Shown: positions 1 through 13,382 of the stretch, in pieces | Numbering within the stretch: the stretch's first letter is position 1 | Layout: each line of letters starts with the position of its first letter | NCBI GenBank assembly: GCA_015499995.1 | Contig: JADNRV010000009.1 | Coordinates: 434,001 to 498,000, forward strand | Direction of reading: 5' to 3' | DNA length: 64,000 nucleotides | Origin: Flammula alnicola | Taxonomy: Eukaryota > Basidiomycota > Agaricomycetes > Agaricales > Strophariaceae | The notes under the pieces: generated by a model | Told to the model about the DNA's origin: nothing | The model's database searches: none | The model's input: only the letters and a program-made list of their open reading frames with translations | Translations under genes and position numbers: made by a program

Positions 1-1037
1 TCAACACTAAAAACAGGCTCATACCATCCACCACCCACGCTATTGAGGGACGGTCCATAGCTAGTAGTAGTGGGGAACTTGACGCCACAACCCGCGTTCC
101 CGTTCACGCTGGTGTCGCAGTTCAGCTGACCCGCTGTTCTAAATACGTGCGCCGCGATCCCATGAATATAATTAGCATTTGTTCGGGTTTCGGAACGCGA
201 GATAGGCTATAAATAAGCATTTACCCAGTCTCTGAGCGCGATGCTGGCATCGTGCAACCTGATGATGTCCTGATGAGGAAATGCGTACGATTTGGACGCG
301 CATACGAGATGGCGATGCTCACCTGCAGCGGTGTGTAGCGTCGCTGCGTTGGGTGATTGATCGTTTACGCCTTCGAGAATATCAACCTCGCCCTGTGATC
401 AGAAAGTGAGCTACGGTGCATCATGACGAGAAGTGGGCAGTGACGCTTACCCCGGTCGGCCAGTTCGACTCCTTAGTCTCCCAGATGGCGGGCCAAGTAC
501 TGAAGTAGAGTTAGCTCGCAATACATTAAGTGGGATCTTGTCGACCTACCCGCATCCTTGTGGCATGTGTCGTAAGTTAAAACTGTATAGTAAAGGTAAG
601 GGACTCATAAGGAACTGTCCCTTCGCAAAGGTAGGAGAACGCCACGTACATCGCAACATGAGACGTATAAGTCTTCGTCGACTTGATCCTCACTGAATTA
701 CGCCCCGCACCGTTGGGGTTCAAGACCGTCGTGAAGTCCGTTCGCAGGATAAAGGTGTCGGAAGACGCGAAAGTCAAGTTCTGGCTTTGTGAGGTGCTCT
801 GATCGACATAGTTGCTACATCGGTGGTCCAGTCAGCACATCGCGAGTCTCGAGGTACTGTACAAAAAAGTGATACCCACACTCGCCCGTTGGTGGGATCG
901 GCAATATTCTCCCACTCGAAAAAGCTATAAAACGCGGAGCCGACGATGTTGTCAGTAAGAGAGTAAGTAGTAGCCAACGCTGGGGTAAAAGATGCGAGGA
1001 AGACGAGGACCGTCGCTGGGAACAAGGTAGCTTTCAT
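1..1037 (-). CDS. GH16 family glycosidase (secreted endo-beta-glucanase type), C-terminus beyond window edge
   Basis: Secreted glycoside hydrolase family 16 enzyme, expected to cleave beta-1,3(4)-glucans outside the cell. The start at 1037 opens a hydrophobic signal peptide ending near 'PALA', followed by the family N-terminus 'DNIVGSAFY'. Joining exons across short introns gives 'RHMPQGCGTWPAIWE' and then the catalytic motif 'GEVDILEGVND' (near 365-400), in which the two Glu are nucleophile and acid/base. The last exon, with 'CDTSVNGNAGCGV' and 'SYGPSLN', runs off the left edge, so the C-terminus is missing. Every junction I checked (donor at 879, acceptor near 815, then introns near 580-650, 510-550 and 400-450) stays in frame, so this copy looks intact as far as it goes. 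It sits head-to-tail with a broken paralogue 1.5 kb upstream of its start. Family assignment is strong; exact substrate is inferred. Confidence 0.85.
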
Positions 1038-1107
1038 ATTGGGCTGTCTGTTGAGTACGGGGGAATAGGGAACACCAAGAGAACAGTAGACCTCTAGTAT
1101 AGCAGTT

Positions 1108-1128
1108 TCTCCTCTTCTTTATATTTAT
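1108..1128 (-). promoter_or_regulatory. TATA-like element upstream of GH16 copy 1
   Basis: On the minus strand an AT-rich stretch reading ATAAATATAAAG lies about 75-90 bp upstream of the start codon at 1037, a plausible core promoter position. Inference from position and composition only. Confidence 0.3.
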
Positions 1129-2571
1129 CCAGACTCCAGCTCGGTCACATTGCTATGGACGCATGCCCCATACTTGGTGTAAATATAATGTACCTATCAC
1201 AAAATTGAGTTACTGACCAGTTCGAAGCCCATCTGTTCCTCGTGGTTGAATCCTGCTTCAATCTTTACGATCCTTGATCCCTGATCCTGAAAAAATAAGT
1301 AGCAACACAAAGAAGATTTTTCCGCGGTTTGGGACGCCACGAGATGCTATCGATCGTGGAAGTCCATGCATTTAAAGCTGGTAGTATCGCTATTCCTCGT
1401 GTAGATATCAGACTTAGCAAGAAGCAACTTCCAGACAAAATGCACCCGAATAGTCATCATCATCGATGATATCCTATATGTGATCTGCTTACTAGTAGAT
1501 GTGCATATAGGCGGATGCTAAGGGCCAGCTCTGGGAATTGACTGTCGCAGCGGTATGTAATCCAACAAGTCCGAGTCTGTGTTACCGCCAAGCAACCATC
1601 TTTTCACATGAGGGGAACATCATCCGATCCGATGTTTAGAGCCATTATTGGCCTGTAAATCCAGTCAACGGGTATGCCGTGGCGTCGACAGGATAAAGCT
1701 TCACGGCCATTGGCCAGGCAGAGCTTCGTCGATATCAGCATATGCATCAAGGTATTGGCTCGTTTCTTCGGAGTTTTGCGACATCGAAGAACCGGGAATA
1801 GTTTGTCTTCTGACGCGTCCAGGAGAAAAATGGGAGCATGCTGGGAGCTACTTGGGAGTTGTGGATGAAAACGAACAATGCATGCCACGGAACCACGGGT
1901 ACTTACCTTATATGGATCACGTGTTGGCGGGCCCACACGACCATGGATCTAATATTAATAATGATCTATGGTTTCGCTGTGATTATCTACATATGCACAC
2001 GAAACAAAAATACAGCATCTTGGGATCATAAACATGACTTGTCCGCTGCTCGGACTGATGATCAATTAATGTGTAATCTGCACCAGTTTTTCATCATGTT
2101 CAACTTTAAGAATAGGGCTACAGAAATATCCCTGCCACGAGCTCCAAGGTCTCTTAAAATTCACGAATGAATGTTACATATGCACGATATCATGCGAATT
2201 AAGATGTGCTTCTAATTTTCCTTTAACCCGATATTTGTCCGGCTATCGAGAGCTTTTAACCACTGGCTGACGATGAAAGCCTTAAGTTTAAGTCAAGAGT
2301 ATCATGCATATAGTCGTATGCTATCACAACGTCGGGCTACGATATATAATGAGTACAATCTCCACCAACATTTTGAATTGCAAAGCGAGAGCGCCTCCCC
2401 GAATCCTGTCAGCAGTGCCGGAAGCCTGAAGGTACATGATGGTTCTATGGTATATATAAAGGGTAGCGCAGAAGATGACCGAACCAGATGAACAAACGAT
2501 ATGAGTGGACAAATTTACAGTAACGGATCACCAGCTCGAGAAATCCACAGCCCGGTAGATCGATTTTGGAC
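1129..2571. other. Intergenic region between two GH16 genes
   Basis: No gene recognised. Open frames here (for example 1604-1936 minus and 1648-2031 plus) overlap one another on both strands, lack recognisable motifs and look like chance. This stretch should hold the promoter of the downstream GH16 gene and the 3' end of the upstream copy. Confidence 0.5.
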
Positions 2572-4108
2572 TTAGGCCCGGGGCTCGTAAACGCGGATGG
2601 CCGCTATATCAAAATAGGCGCCAGCAAAGGAGGCTGGATTGTTGTTAACGAAATCTAAGAATAAAACACGACCTATTAGGATATGCGATTGCTTGGCTAT
2701 CACCGACTCACCAACACAGGTCGAAGGGCATCCGGATTGGGAATAGACATTGCCTGCCCAATCACCGCCTACGACATAATGGGTCAAAGGTCAGCGATAA
2801 GGACATCACCATGGAAGTCAGTAAGCTTACAGAGCGTGAGATTGATAATGATATTGTGTTCACCAAAGTATTCCGTAAGATCGCAATTCGTGTTGGGGAA
2901 ATAAGCCGCGGGGACGCCCTAAAATGAAGAAATTAAAGGTAAGGACGAAAGAGGTCAAAGTTCGCAAAGGTAATTACCCATGTTTTGGTATTCATGGAGA
3001 ATAATCCTTCTTTAACCTCTTCAGGAACCCTCGCATCGTGGCGTGCCCAGAACCATACGCTAATATGTTGCTCTGTGCGCTCCATTACAAACCTATGCAG
3101 CATCAAAAAAAATCCAAATCAACTTGAATCACAGGAGTCAAATAGCAGCCAAGTTACCATCCGCCCCATTTTCATTAAAATTAGGGCCATAGCTCAACCT
3201 TCCTGGAAACTTGACTCCGCACCCAGTATTGAAGTTCACGAGCCATTACAGTCCAACTGTCCGGAGTTCTGAAGTATGCTTCGTCGGATGAAATAAATCA
3301 CAAAGACGTAGAGTGGAACGAACCCTGTCTCCAACCGCGTTTGAGGCATGCTACATCCTAAAGGCAAATTTATCACTGAAATATATGAAAGTTCAATGAG
3401 CATACCTTTGGTCGTATGCAAGGTGGCGGCGTTCGGTCCTTGGTCATTTACGCCTCGACTATATCAATTTCGCCCTAAATTTTTATAAACACGAACGAGC
3501 GCTAAGCGGATGTCAATGACATACCCCATCTGGCCAATTCGTCGCCTGAGTTTCCCAAATCGCAGGCCATGTCCTATCATGAGTATTGATCACATTAGAT
3601 CATTCTTCAACTGCGATTTCACAAAAAGTAGGACCCACCCGCATCCCTGGGGCATATGCCGGACGTCGAAGCTAACAGACGCGCGCGTGAGAATCGTCTT
3701 CCACGATGTCGATAGCGAAAGGCACTTACACGGCGATGTGAGTGGTGTAGGTCTTCTTTGAGATGATCCTGACGGAGTTCCTTCCCGGGCCCGACATGTC
3801 CAGAACAGTCTTATGGTCTGCTCTGAGAATGAACGTGTCTGGGGAGACATACGTCAAATTTTGCCGAATAGAAGTATATTCATCAACGTAGTTTCTGAAA
3901 TGGGTGAGATTGATTAGCGGGCGGATTTTAAAGCGATGAAAACTCACACTCGACCATGAGTGGGATCGTCAATCGCCTCCCAGTTGAAATGATTGTAGAA
4001 TGCTGGTCCAACAATGTCACTTGAACGAAAGTACGTCTTACCGCCGAACGCGACAGAAGAGGTGGGAAGAACAAGAAGAGGAAAGAGCGCAGAGCGAGAG
4101 ACCTTCAT
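2572..4108 (-). pseudogene. Second GH16 glycosidase copy, frame-broken
   Basis: Paralogue of the GH16 gene at 1-1037, complete from signal peptide (start 4108, 'MKVSRSALFPLLVL') to the C-terminal motif 'FDIAAIRVYE' ending at 2572. Joined exons give 'RHMPQGCGTWPAIWE', 'GEIDIVE', 'YFPNTNCDL', 'CGDWAGNVYSQSGCPSTC' and 'FVNNNPASF', all GH16 landmarks. Two single-base deletions break the frame. One is right after the catalytic 'GEIDIVE' (about 3453), where the other copy has an intact 'EGVND'. The other is near 3240, before 'VNFNTGCGV'. The first removes one G from a GGG run. Either the copy is decaying after tandem duplication or these are consensus errors, since other conserved genes here show the same lesion type. 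Confidence 0.75.
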
Positions 4109-5369
4109 TGTCGCCGAGTGGTATACAGGCTGCCAGGGCGAGATCCAAAATCCACAAATGTTCGAAGTCTATGGAGGCAGTCGTCGAGCCTGTCCTGGTC
4201 CAGAAGAGAGCCAAAGGTGCAAAGGCGATTTTGTGGCGAAAGCGAGGGGATGAACTTAATAGATCAGAGCAGACCCTGGACTACGTGGAACTCGAAGCGC
4301 CGAAGCTGAAGTCAATCAAGTAACTGCACCTAAAATCCGCAAGTCGTTCAGTAGGCGCGGCAATTTATGATCGAGAGTTACCCATCAATCCATCGATCAC
4401 TAAGAGTTTCGCCGAGTGCATACAGAATGTCAGAGGCTATAGCCTCTGATGTTGAGTTGAGAACAGCGTGGAATTTTAAGATTGACTAGAAAAAAGGAGG
4501 CCTTACACCTATACACCCTGCAGGGAAAGAGGGATGTGTCCGTTTGTAGGCGACAAGAAGGTAGGAGAAAGTGGACATCATTGACAGCGATGGCAGAAGT
4601 ACAATAGTTTTGTATTGTGACCAGATACCGCCGCCGATAGGTTTTGCCGGAACAAGGGGTCCTTGGAAATTTGGAAATACTGACGATGAAGCGCTGCGGC
4701 GCCACGTCTGGCTGGTGTTCGGTTAGAAGCATAGTAGATTAGATTGCAAGTGGCTGTGCAAGTTCACCGCTCGAAACCTGCCTTAGACTGCCCCAGGACT
4801 TTAGTATCCTCATCAGCATTTATATTGTTGAACCAGAGGTCGAAATAGGATTACAACACGTATAAGATGTAGAGATCGATTTAAATTGCGGCTAAATCAT
4901 GTCAAGCTTATGGAGACGCGACGACGCGACGCGTTTGTGTGGCGTTATTTATTGTGCACGTGCTTTGATAATATCTGCCGAGGTTGCTCAGGTTCACGTT
5001 TCTTCGCGATGGGGCTGCCAAAGTTCTTTTAAATAAAATCACAAATACCCCACCGTATTATATTTCGGGATTTATTACAACTAAAAGGCCAGTTTTATGG
5101 CAATACAGAGACGAAATATGTTTTCAAATGATAAAGACATATCCGGGGCAGCCTGCTAGTCCGAACTTTAAGCATACTATTTAATCGTCATATCCTCAAG
5201 AAATATATAGGCCAATGCCCGAAGTGTAGAGTCCCCGTGCAATTTTCATAGGGCACAGTGTAGATACCGACTAACTACGAGTGGAAAGATATGATGAGTA
5301 TGGCAAGTTAAGGATATAGAATGATTGATTTGCAAGGGCTGGATAGACAGACATGAGAGACGGAAAATT
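4109..5369. other. Intergenic region, no gene seen
   Basis: Roughly 1.2 kb between the 5' end of the broken GH16 copy and the 3' end of the zinc-finger gene. Small plus-strand frames at 4000-4323 are antisense to the GH16 first exon or chance. A short GACGC-rich run (GACGCGACGACGCGACGCG) lies near 4915-4935. Confidence 0.4.
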
Positions 5370-6370
5370 CTAGTACCAGGTTACCTCTGGATGGTCCTTC
5401 GCAAGATGATTCCTGAAAGGGCTCCCAGACTTGAACGATTTCTCGCATATTTCGCAACTAAGCCGCCCCACATCAAGATGGACACTCCTGATGTGTTTTG
5501 CTAGGCCAGAACCCTGATATTCCGTGTTGGATGGACACCCTCCCCAGAGGCAGCGATTGGTATAATTGATTGAAATGTGCACTCTGTGGTGGTTTCGAAG
5601 ATGTTCCATGAGATCAGAATTCGCCTCATGCTCAAATACCGCGTTGCAAGGGCCCTCCCATTTACAGAGAGATTCCCCTTCGATAAAGCGTTGAGCAAAG
5701 GATGACCAAGGTTTTCCAGGAGGTGGCGCCATTGTCCTATCAATGGAATCAGGGACACTTGTGCTAGCGTGGGGCGCTTTCAACTGTGCGTATTTGTGTG
5801 CTTGAGTCGTGGAAGCGCTTGTTGATACATGGACGGTCGTTTGGGGTAGGAATACTTTGGAACCTCCAGCAGTACGATTGGTATTACCTACATGAGGTGG
5901 CTGCTGTGCGTGCTGGAATGCTTCTCGATCTCTCTGATCGCGTCTGGCATCTTGGTAGTGCAACCTATGGTCGGTTTCATAGGACTCAAGAGAAGGGATT
6001 GCGGTGTGCTTTACGTCCATGGGAGGGTAACGTAGTTGATGATTTCGGGTGGGTGTGTCAACACGTTCCAAGGGCAGGTTAAGCGGTGGAATTGGATATG
6101 GCTGTACAGCCGAGTGAAAACCGGCATGACTTCCGGCGGGTATAGCGCGAGAGCTGAGATAAGTTATGATACTTCCATCAGAGGAGAACTGGGGCAGAAA
6201 AGGACCAGGTGCAGGCGCAGCATGAACCCTTTGATTAAGCCTGCCATCGGCAGAATAGTGCATTTTTTCCTGGCTAAATATATTGTTACTAATGGCGATA
6301 GGATAGACATAGCATGAAGGTCTTACCCAGAGGTTAGATGGAGCCTGGGCTTCTTGTTAGGAGTCGACAT
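5370..6370 (-). CDS. C2H2 zinc-finger protein with three C-terminal fingers
   Basis: Putative nuclear DNA-binding protein. The first exon starts at 6370 ('MSTPNKKPRLHLTSG', with a basic nuclear-localisation-like KKPR). An intron of about 60 bp follows (GTAAGA...TTTAG, about 6256-6328), then one long exon to 5370. Residues about 20-200 are low-complexity and rich in Pro, His, Gln and Ser. The last ~100 residues hold three fingers: 'CKWEGPC...HLRNHH', 'CLWGGC...HIRSVH' and 'CEICEKSF...HLAKDH'. The first two have the wider C-x4-5-C spacing seen in many fungal regulators. A shorter protein at 21703-22023 has the same finger order and spacing, so the two are probably paralogues. Targets cannot be predicted. 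Confidence 0.75.
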
Positions 6371-6412
6371 GATGAATGAGATGGAGGGTTAGATCAAGGA
6401 CGACCAAAAACT

Positions 6413-6426
6413 GGGCTATATAAGCA
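6413..6426 (-). promoter_or_regulatory. TATA-like box of the zinc-finger gene
   Basis: CTTATATAGCCC on the minus strand lies about 45-55 bp upstream of the start codon at 6370, a typical fungal core promoter position. Positional inference only. Confidence 0.35.
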
Positions 6427-6696
6427 AAAGAGCGATTGGCCCACCGTGCTGTGATAAACAGCCCGAAGAATGGGCCACTTTCAAGCGATTCTGGTTCTTG
6501 CTCATTGTGCATGTGAAACACTGGCAGTCTCGCTTTCGACGCTTTGGCGCTTTTATTTCACGACATGTAGTCTGTGACAAGAATAAGTGCCGTGGCCATG
6601 CAGCCTATCACTCCCAAGCGCGAGCTCCGACGAGCCGCTGGCACGAAGGACAAATTTGATCCGCTTGTTAGCCGGCCGTGGCCGGCCCTCATTAAG

Positions 6697-7725
6697 TACT
6701 GTGCCTGGTCAGGTAGTTAGCCGAACTAGGTAGTTAGCCACTCGAGCTGCCTAGGCCGGAATTAAGCTGTCCCTCCGTTTTTTTTGCCTAGCCTAGCATG
6801 TCTGTACATTCTCGATGGCCTCATGAAAAAAAAACCACTATTTCCTATTTTCTGCGCTGAGAGACGGTCAATCCGCTTGATTTTTTGGCGTGAGACGATC
6901 TTTGCTATATATAGAAACATACCTAAAATGGGAAGCCACTATCCGCGCTGCGAAATCCTCTTGTCTTCGGGTTTTTCGCTGCACATATTTAAAGGAGAGT
7001 TATTGCATGGCAAATGGGTAGAATACTACATGGTATGTATCCAGAATATCACCGGAATTGGGCATTTTGCAAGCCTATCAGGCAAATATTCTATATCCAA
7101 ACCATAAACTGTAAGACACTTTGCGAGAGAACATATCAGACGGTTGTATTGAGGATTTTTGTCCAGCAATCGGGAATGATTAAAGTAATGTAAACCATGC
7201 ACAAAACAATTTTATCTTTTTTTTTTGTGTCACTGTGCTACCAAAACCAAAAAAGAGGGAAATCAGCCATGGAAAAAACCATGAAAGAAATATAGCTTGA
7301 ATCAAATTGAAAAATCATGGCAATACAACCAATCGGATGACTGAGATGTTCTTAAACTTCTAATCAAATTTTTGGAAGATTAGCTTCATTTTTTGTTCCT
7401 CCAGAGCAACACGACGGACACAGGTTTTGGGCGATAAGAAACGGTGAACGTCATCATGCGCTTAGATAAGTTAGATTGCCGCTTGACAACTGATGTGATG
7501 GCTATTTGACAGCGTGGCTAACTACCTAGTTTAGACGGTTTCTTGACCTTCATTTGAAAAATATTCATAGAGACGTTCTGTGTTATTCTAAAAATCTAAA
7601 AATTATATGACCAACTCTCATAATCTATATGTAGGATGCCACAAACAAATCGGCGAAAGAACATCTTTCTGTCTTTTAACTCGAAGGACAAGTTAGAATG
7701 GCTAACTACGTGACCAGGCACAGTA
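6697..7725. mobile_element. Non-autonomous TIR element, about 1.03 kb, TA-flanked
   Basis: The left end carries TACTGTGCCTGGTCA followed by a GTAGTTAGCC block (6697-7722 scale: 6697-6722). The right end (7700-7725) is its reverse complement with one mismatch in about 26 bases. Both ends begin with TA, as expected if TA is the duplicated target site of a Tc1/mariner-like element. The interior is AT-rich and repeats the motif AGGTAGTTAGCC just inside the left end. The only sizeable open frame (6784-7107) has no transposase motif, so the element is probably a MITE-like or internally deleted derivative. Superfamily is inferred from the TA flanks alone. Confidence 0.55.
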
Positions 7726-7829
7726 GCTATTTATAGATCTAGATTTCGACCAGGCCGCTCGGCAAGTGGGCCATCTGAATCGTCGCATTCTGACATTCTT
7801 TTGCCTACGCCTCATTATCTTCTACCACA

Positions 7830-8823
7830 ATGTCATCTACCACATGTACTAGTAAACAGCTTCTAGGAGATGTCGCCAAACGAGCAGTCCATTCCCTTGG
7901 GAAGAAAGCAAGGACGACGTTCCCAATCTTAAACGACTTTGAGGGAAGTTACGTTCCAGGTTCCTCTTTTGCCGTTGTTCGTCATACTCGGTCCTTGGTA
8001 TACTATCAAGGCGTGTCAACAACAGTTCCCATTTCTATTCTTGGACGAACGCAGCTACCGGCTACTCGATGCATCAAGTTGCAGAGAAGGGGCTGGAGGA
8101 CTGGGATGTTTGGATGGACAGCGGGCGGCTTAATGGGAGGAAAGCTCTGGAAGGAGATCGATGTTACGCCTGAAAATGCTGAATCGTGGGATACAGGCGT
8201 CGATACAGAATGGCGGCTCAAGTACAACAGGGATATTGAACACTTTCTTTCTGGGCCTGGCGCACCGAGGGGCCAGGAAGTCCAGGAGACCGACCTGATT
8301 CGCATCCCAGTATCGTCGGGGGATGGCTATTTCAGACTGGTGGTTTATCCCTCGAAGTCCTCGCGGTCCCCCATCACCTCGAGTGCTGTATTTCGAGTAG
8401 GTTCGCTGGCGATGAGATCTGCCCACCTGCGGGGAGCTTCGCCTTTGACTTTGGCGCCTGAACTGGTGGTAAAGCATACTGCCGATACAATGATCCACGT
8501 CGTACAAGGTGCTGTCTACGCTGCAATCCCAGTGATCCAAACGGCCCAAAATAGTTGTGGAACCAAGAAACTAGGGAATTACATGCTGCAGAAGGGATGT
8601 CGGTGTGTCGGAACTGAAACTGATCTTTCAGTTGATGTGCTCCGCCAGCGTGCAGAAGAAAAGCTCCATCACAACGTACGTCTTTCTATTCATTTTGATT
8701 GAGTTGCCCACTCACCAGCACTGGTGATAGTTTCGAATCGAATCCGTTGGTGTCAGGACCTCTCGCGACCTGAAAGAGGATAAATTGGTGGGGAAAGGTG
8801 GTATGTGTTATAGGCGTAGTTAA
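7830..8823 (+). CDS. Conserved hypothetical protein, frame-disrupted
   Basis: Start at 7830 ('MSSTTCTSKQLLGD'). The strongest coding stretch is 8160-8680 with 'KEIDVTPENAESWDTGVDT', 'HFLSGPGAPRGQ' and 'RIPVSSGDGYFRLVV'. A 57-bp intron (GTACGT...GATAG, about 8675-8731) leads to a short last exon ending at 8823. Before 8145 the better protein is in another frame ('FYSWTNAATGYSMHQVAEKG', then 'LEDWDVWMDSGRLNGRK'). That frame joins the downstream one only if one A of the AAA at about 8142-8144 is extra. So the gene carries at least one +1 lesion, and the first ~200 bp are hard to model. I recognise no domain and propose no function. Confidence 0.5.
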
Positions 8824-9509
8824 CACCAATTGCAACTCGAACTTTGAATATTCGTCTGTCAGGTTACTTACTGTACATTCCTCTGATATTACTTTCGTTA
8901 TTCAATCGAGCAACCATTAGTAAATGCGATCGCGTACGCCACTGACATACTAATTTAGACTGCTACACTTGACTAGCACATCAGGTTGCCTTGTGTCGCA
9001 TGCTGCTCCATCTACTCATAAATACCACTGGTTTAGTTGCTCGATATCGGAATGGAGATCATGGTTTTGTAACTGTTTAAGCTACACATTCATAATGCTT
9101 AAAAATTCCGTTGGTCTTCATGGTATGTCTTCGAGGTGAATCTCATTCAAGTTTTAGGCTACTATCGCGCATGAACCAAATGGAGGGAAAGTCCAATTTG
9201 CAAGCACGTTTCATCCTCAACAATAACTTCATCTCACTTGGCAGCTTGACCTACTAAATCTCAGACTAAAAGTTAGTGCGGCATAGAGTGATACTAGCAA
9301 GCGCTCGTGCGGCCCCAAAAATTTCTGTCAGCGCTCACAATCTCTATAAAATGCAGCCTTTGCGAAGTATCCTGCTCATCAGAAGACATTCTTTAAGTAT
9401 TTCCTCTCCCAGAGGTGTCATACCACCCCTGTATTCCTCTCATCGCATTTAACAGCAAACGAAATTTTGTTTTCGTGTAAGGTCGAGCAACGACAAGTAA
9501 ATAATCACC
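8824..9509. promoter_or_regulatory. Intergenic region with TATA box of the lyase gene
   Basis: No gene seen. CTCTATAAAATGCAG at about 9343-9356 is a good TATA-type box some 155 bp upstream of the lyase start codon at 9510, leaving room for a 5' leader of about 120 bases. Confidence 0.4.
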
Positions 9510-10549
9510 ATGTTGCCTGGATCCGCTTCACCTTTCTACGTCATCCTGGTAGGCGTCGTCGCGCTTTGCGGCATCTCTGTACCAGCAGCGACGCCCACAG
9601 AACAGGCGCTCTTTCCTTCGTCCCGTGGGGTTTCGAGCTGGACGACGTTGCCGGGCGCTTCGGGTGCACTTCCGCTCAGTGACGCTACCTTGAGGCCGAA
9701 CCACGTTGCGGAAGGACCACCCCACACATACGTGAAGGCCCCCGATGGTCGCCTGGCGCTCCGCGCCCACTATCCGAAGGGATCATACAATCCGAGCGGT
9801 ACGCCCAGAGGTGGTATCTCATTCTACGCACCCGGCCCGAACAATGTCGACTTGACGACTGCAAAAGAGGCGACGTTTGGGTATTCGGTTATGTTTCCCA
9901 ACGGATTTGATTTCGTGAAGGGCGGAAAGCTCCCTGGATTGTGTGAGTTGTCTATTATAACCTGAGTGAGCAAAAACTGAAGGAAATTTTCCTAGATGGC
10001 GGTGACACTGACCAGGATTCCATTTCCTGCTCGGGCGGACGACGGGACTCTGCTTGCTTCTCCGTTCGTTTGATGTGGCGCACCCAAGGCGCAGGCGAGC
10101 TCTATACGTATCTCCCGCCCTACACCGACCCACGTTTCGCTGCCAACAAGAAGCAATGTAACGTTCCAAATTCAGACTGCAATCCCACGTACGGCGCGTC
10201 CATCGGTCGTGGCAGCTTCAAGTTCCAGCCCGGCCAGTGGACCACTATCAGCGAGTCAAGCTAAACGACGCAGGCAAAGCAAATGGGGAACTGGAGCTCT
10301 TCGTCGAGGGAAAGAGTGTTATCCAGGTCAGCGGTTTGATCCTCAGGGACAGCAACGCAGGTAGGATCAGAGGTATACAGATGCAGTCTTTCTTTGGCGG
10401 TAAATCTTCGTCCCTCTCAAAAAAAAAAGACTGTTTGAATTACATAACGTTGTTTCGCAGGATCGTCGAAGGATTGGGCCACTCCCAAAGATCAGGATGT
10501 ATTCTTTTCTGATTTCTCGGTCGCAATTCTCTCCACGTTCGACAGCTAG
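9510..10549 (+). pseudogene. Secreted polysaccharide lyase family 14-like protein, one frame break
   Basis: Predicted extracellular lyase of the alginate/glucuronan type (PL14-like fold), which breaks uronic-acid polymers by beta-elimination. Exon 1 encodes a signal peptide ending near 'ISVPAATP', then 'GGISFYAPGP' and 'FGYSVMFPNGFDFVKGGKLP'. A 52-bp intron (about 9942-9993) joins to 'YGGDTDQDSISCSGGRR' and 'SVRLMWRTQGAGELYTYLP'. A second intron (about 10400-10460) joins 'IQMQSFFGG' to 'SSKDWATPKDQDVFFSDF', the characteristic C-terminus, ending at 10549. At about 10252 the frame must shift between 'GQWTTIS' and 'VKLNDAGKANGELELFV'. This is explained if one copy of a GCGA GCGA repeat was lost (4 bp). 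Family call is good; the break may be real or a consensus fault. Confidence 0.65.
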
Positions 10550-10689
10550 AGTAGGAGATCCAGTCACCCTCAAGATCCAAGGGCGACCATGTTACCAAGT
10601 AATTCGCACGATAACCAAAAGCGAGGTTTGAGGCAATGCCGTTATTTAAATTACTGCTCTGCTAGTTCGTTTTATTAGACAAATGAGGT

Positions 10690-11540
10690 TTTCTCCTCCA
10701 CAGGTTCAAAAAACTTACGCGCAGTGTGCAGCAGACCTTCGTTTCGCATCCATCCCGCGACATTGCCTCAGACTTGAGATGATCCAAAACGCCAATAAGA
10801 GCGAGCAGCATCTCGTCGTAGCGCCACTCCATCTCTAGTGTCCAACTTCTCAGCATCCGTCTGCAGTCCTTGGCCATGAGCATCACCTTCTGCCTGAGGG
10901 CTCATCGTCGTGATGTTATACGAGGTGTAGGGCAGCTGGCTCTGTTTTTGCTGCTGCTGCTGCTGCCGCTGCAACGAAAGGAACGCCTTTTGCTCATTCA
11001 TCCCCAGACAGACCAAATGTATCCCTAGCCCAAACAGCTTTCTTTCAGTTCGGCCCTTCGTTCCCCCAAACAGCGGGCCGCCATGTCGTCCACACTGTGG
11101 AATTGTAAGTCGACCCTCTGGGAGGATCCTTTGTAGAACACATGCCTCAAATAGCACATCTAGAGGCATCTCTAAGGATGTGATACCTTGAGTGGGTGCT
11201 CCCAAGTTGTCGACCACATAGATTCTTCCTTATCTCTTCGAGCACTGGAAAAACGTAACTCAATTGATAAAGAGATGACTCGGAGTTCTGTCGTCTTGGA
11301 TTGAGCGCGGCGTTTCGAGGTTCGGGTGTCGAGGGAAGATTGACAAGCTTCGACTCGTTGAGCTGAACGGGATGAACCACAGGCTCGATGTTCGAGTAAG
11401 AGGGTTCCGCGGAACTAGGGATGCTGGTTGAGCTAGCCTCAGCTTAGAGGCGGACGACTCGCTCGCTAGGCGACAGGGAGGCGTACATGTTGGAAGTAGA
11501 CGGAATATCGAAGCGATGGCAGCAGAGGTTGGCAAAGCTT
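10690..11540 (-). pseudogene. Chimera of gene fragments from two other loci
   Basis: Reading the minus strand, 11540 down to about 11105 matches the plus-strand region 36770-37255. Shared peptides include 'EPVVH.VQLNESKLV' and 'IRKNLCGRQLGST', and both end in the 'LDVLFEACV' and 'EGRLTI' segments. At about 11104 the match switches to the FCP1-like gene at 24808-24900 (the stretch around CACAGTGTGGACGACATGG). It then jumps about 790 bp ahead to 25690-25980 ('AFLSLQRQQQ', 'MSPQAEG.AHGQGLQ', 'IGVLDHLKSE'). No continuous frame runs through the mosaic. It is therefore a non-functional composite of two duplicated segments, the second with an internal deletion. Confidence 0.7.
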
Positions 11541-11723
11541 ATATCTCGTGCTTCGCAGAGGTGAGGTTAAGGACGACCATGTGTCAACGTTTCAACGATG
11601 GCATGTTGGAAGTAGTGACACTGTGGGAACAACAACTTGATCGCGACATATTTAACCGTTAGAGCATGAGAGCTTTCCAAGAGTGTTGTAGGCTGGGTCA
11701 GTTGGGACTTTTGTCTTTCTACC

Positions 11724-13382
<1,659 letters not shown>

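Noticed and set aside
4000..4323. Overlapping plus-strand frames of 63-107 residues
   Set aside because: They are antisense to the first exon and upstream region of the minus-strand GH16 copy and contain no motif.
6784..7107. 107-residue frame inside the TIR element as a transposase
   Set aside because: No DDE/D or DNA-binding motif visible; AT-rich chance frame.
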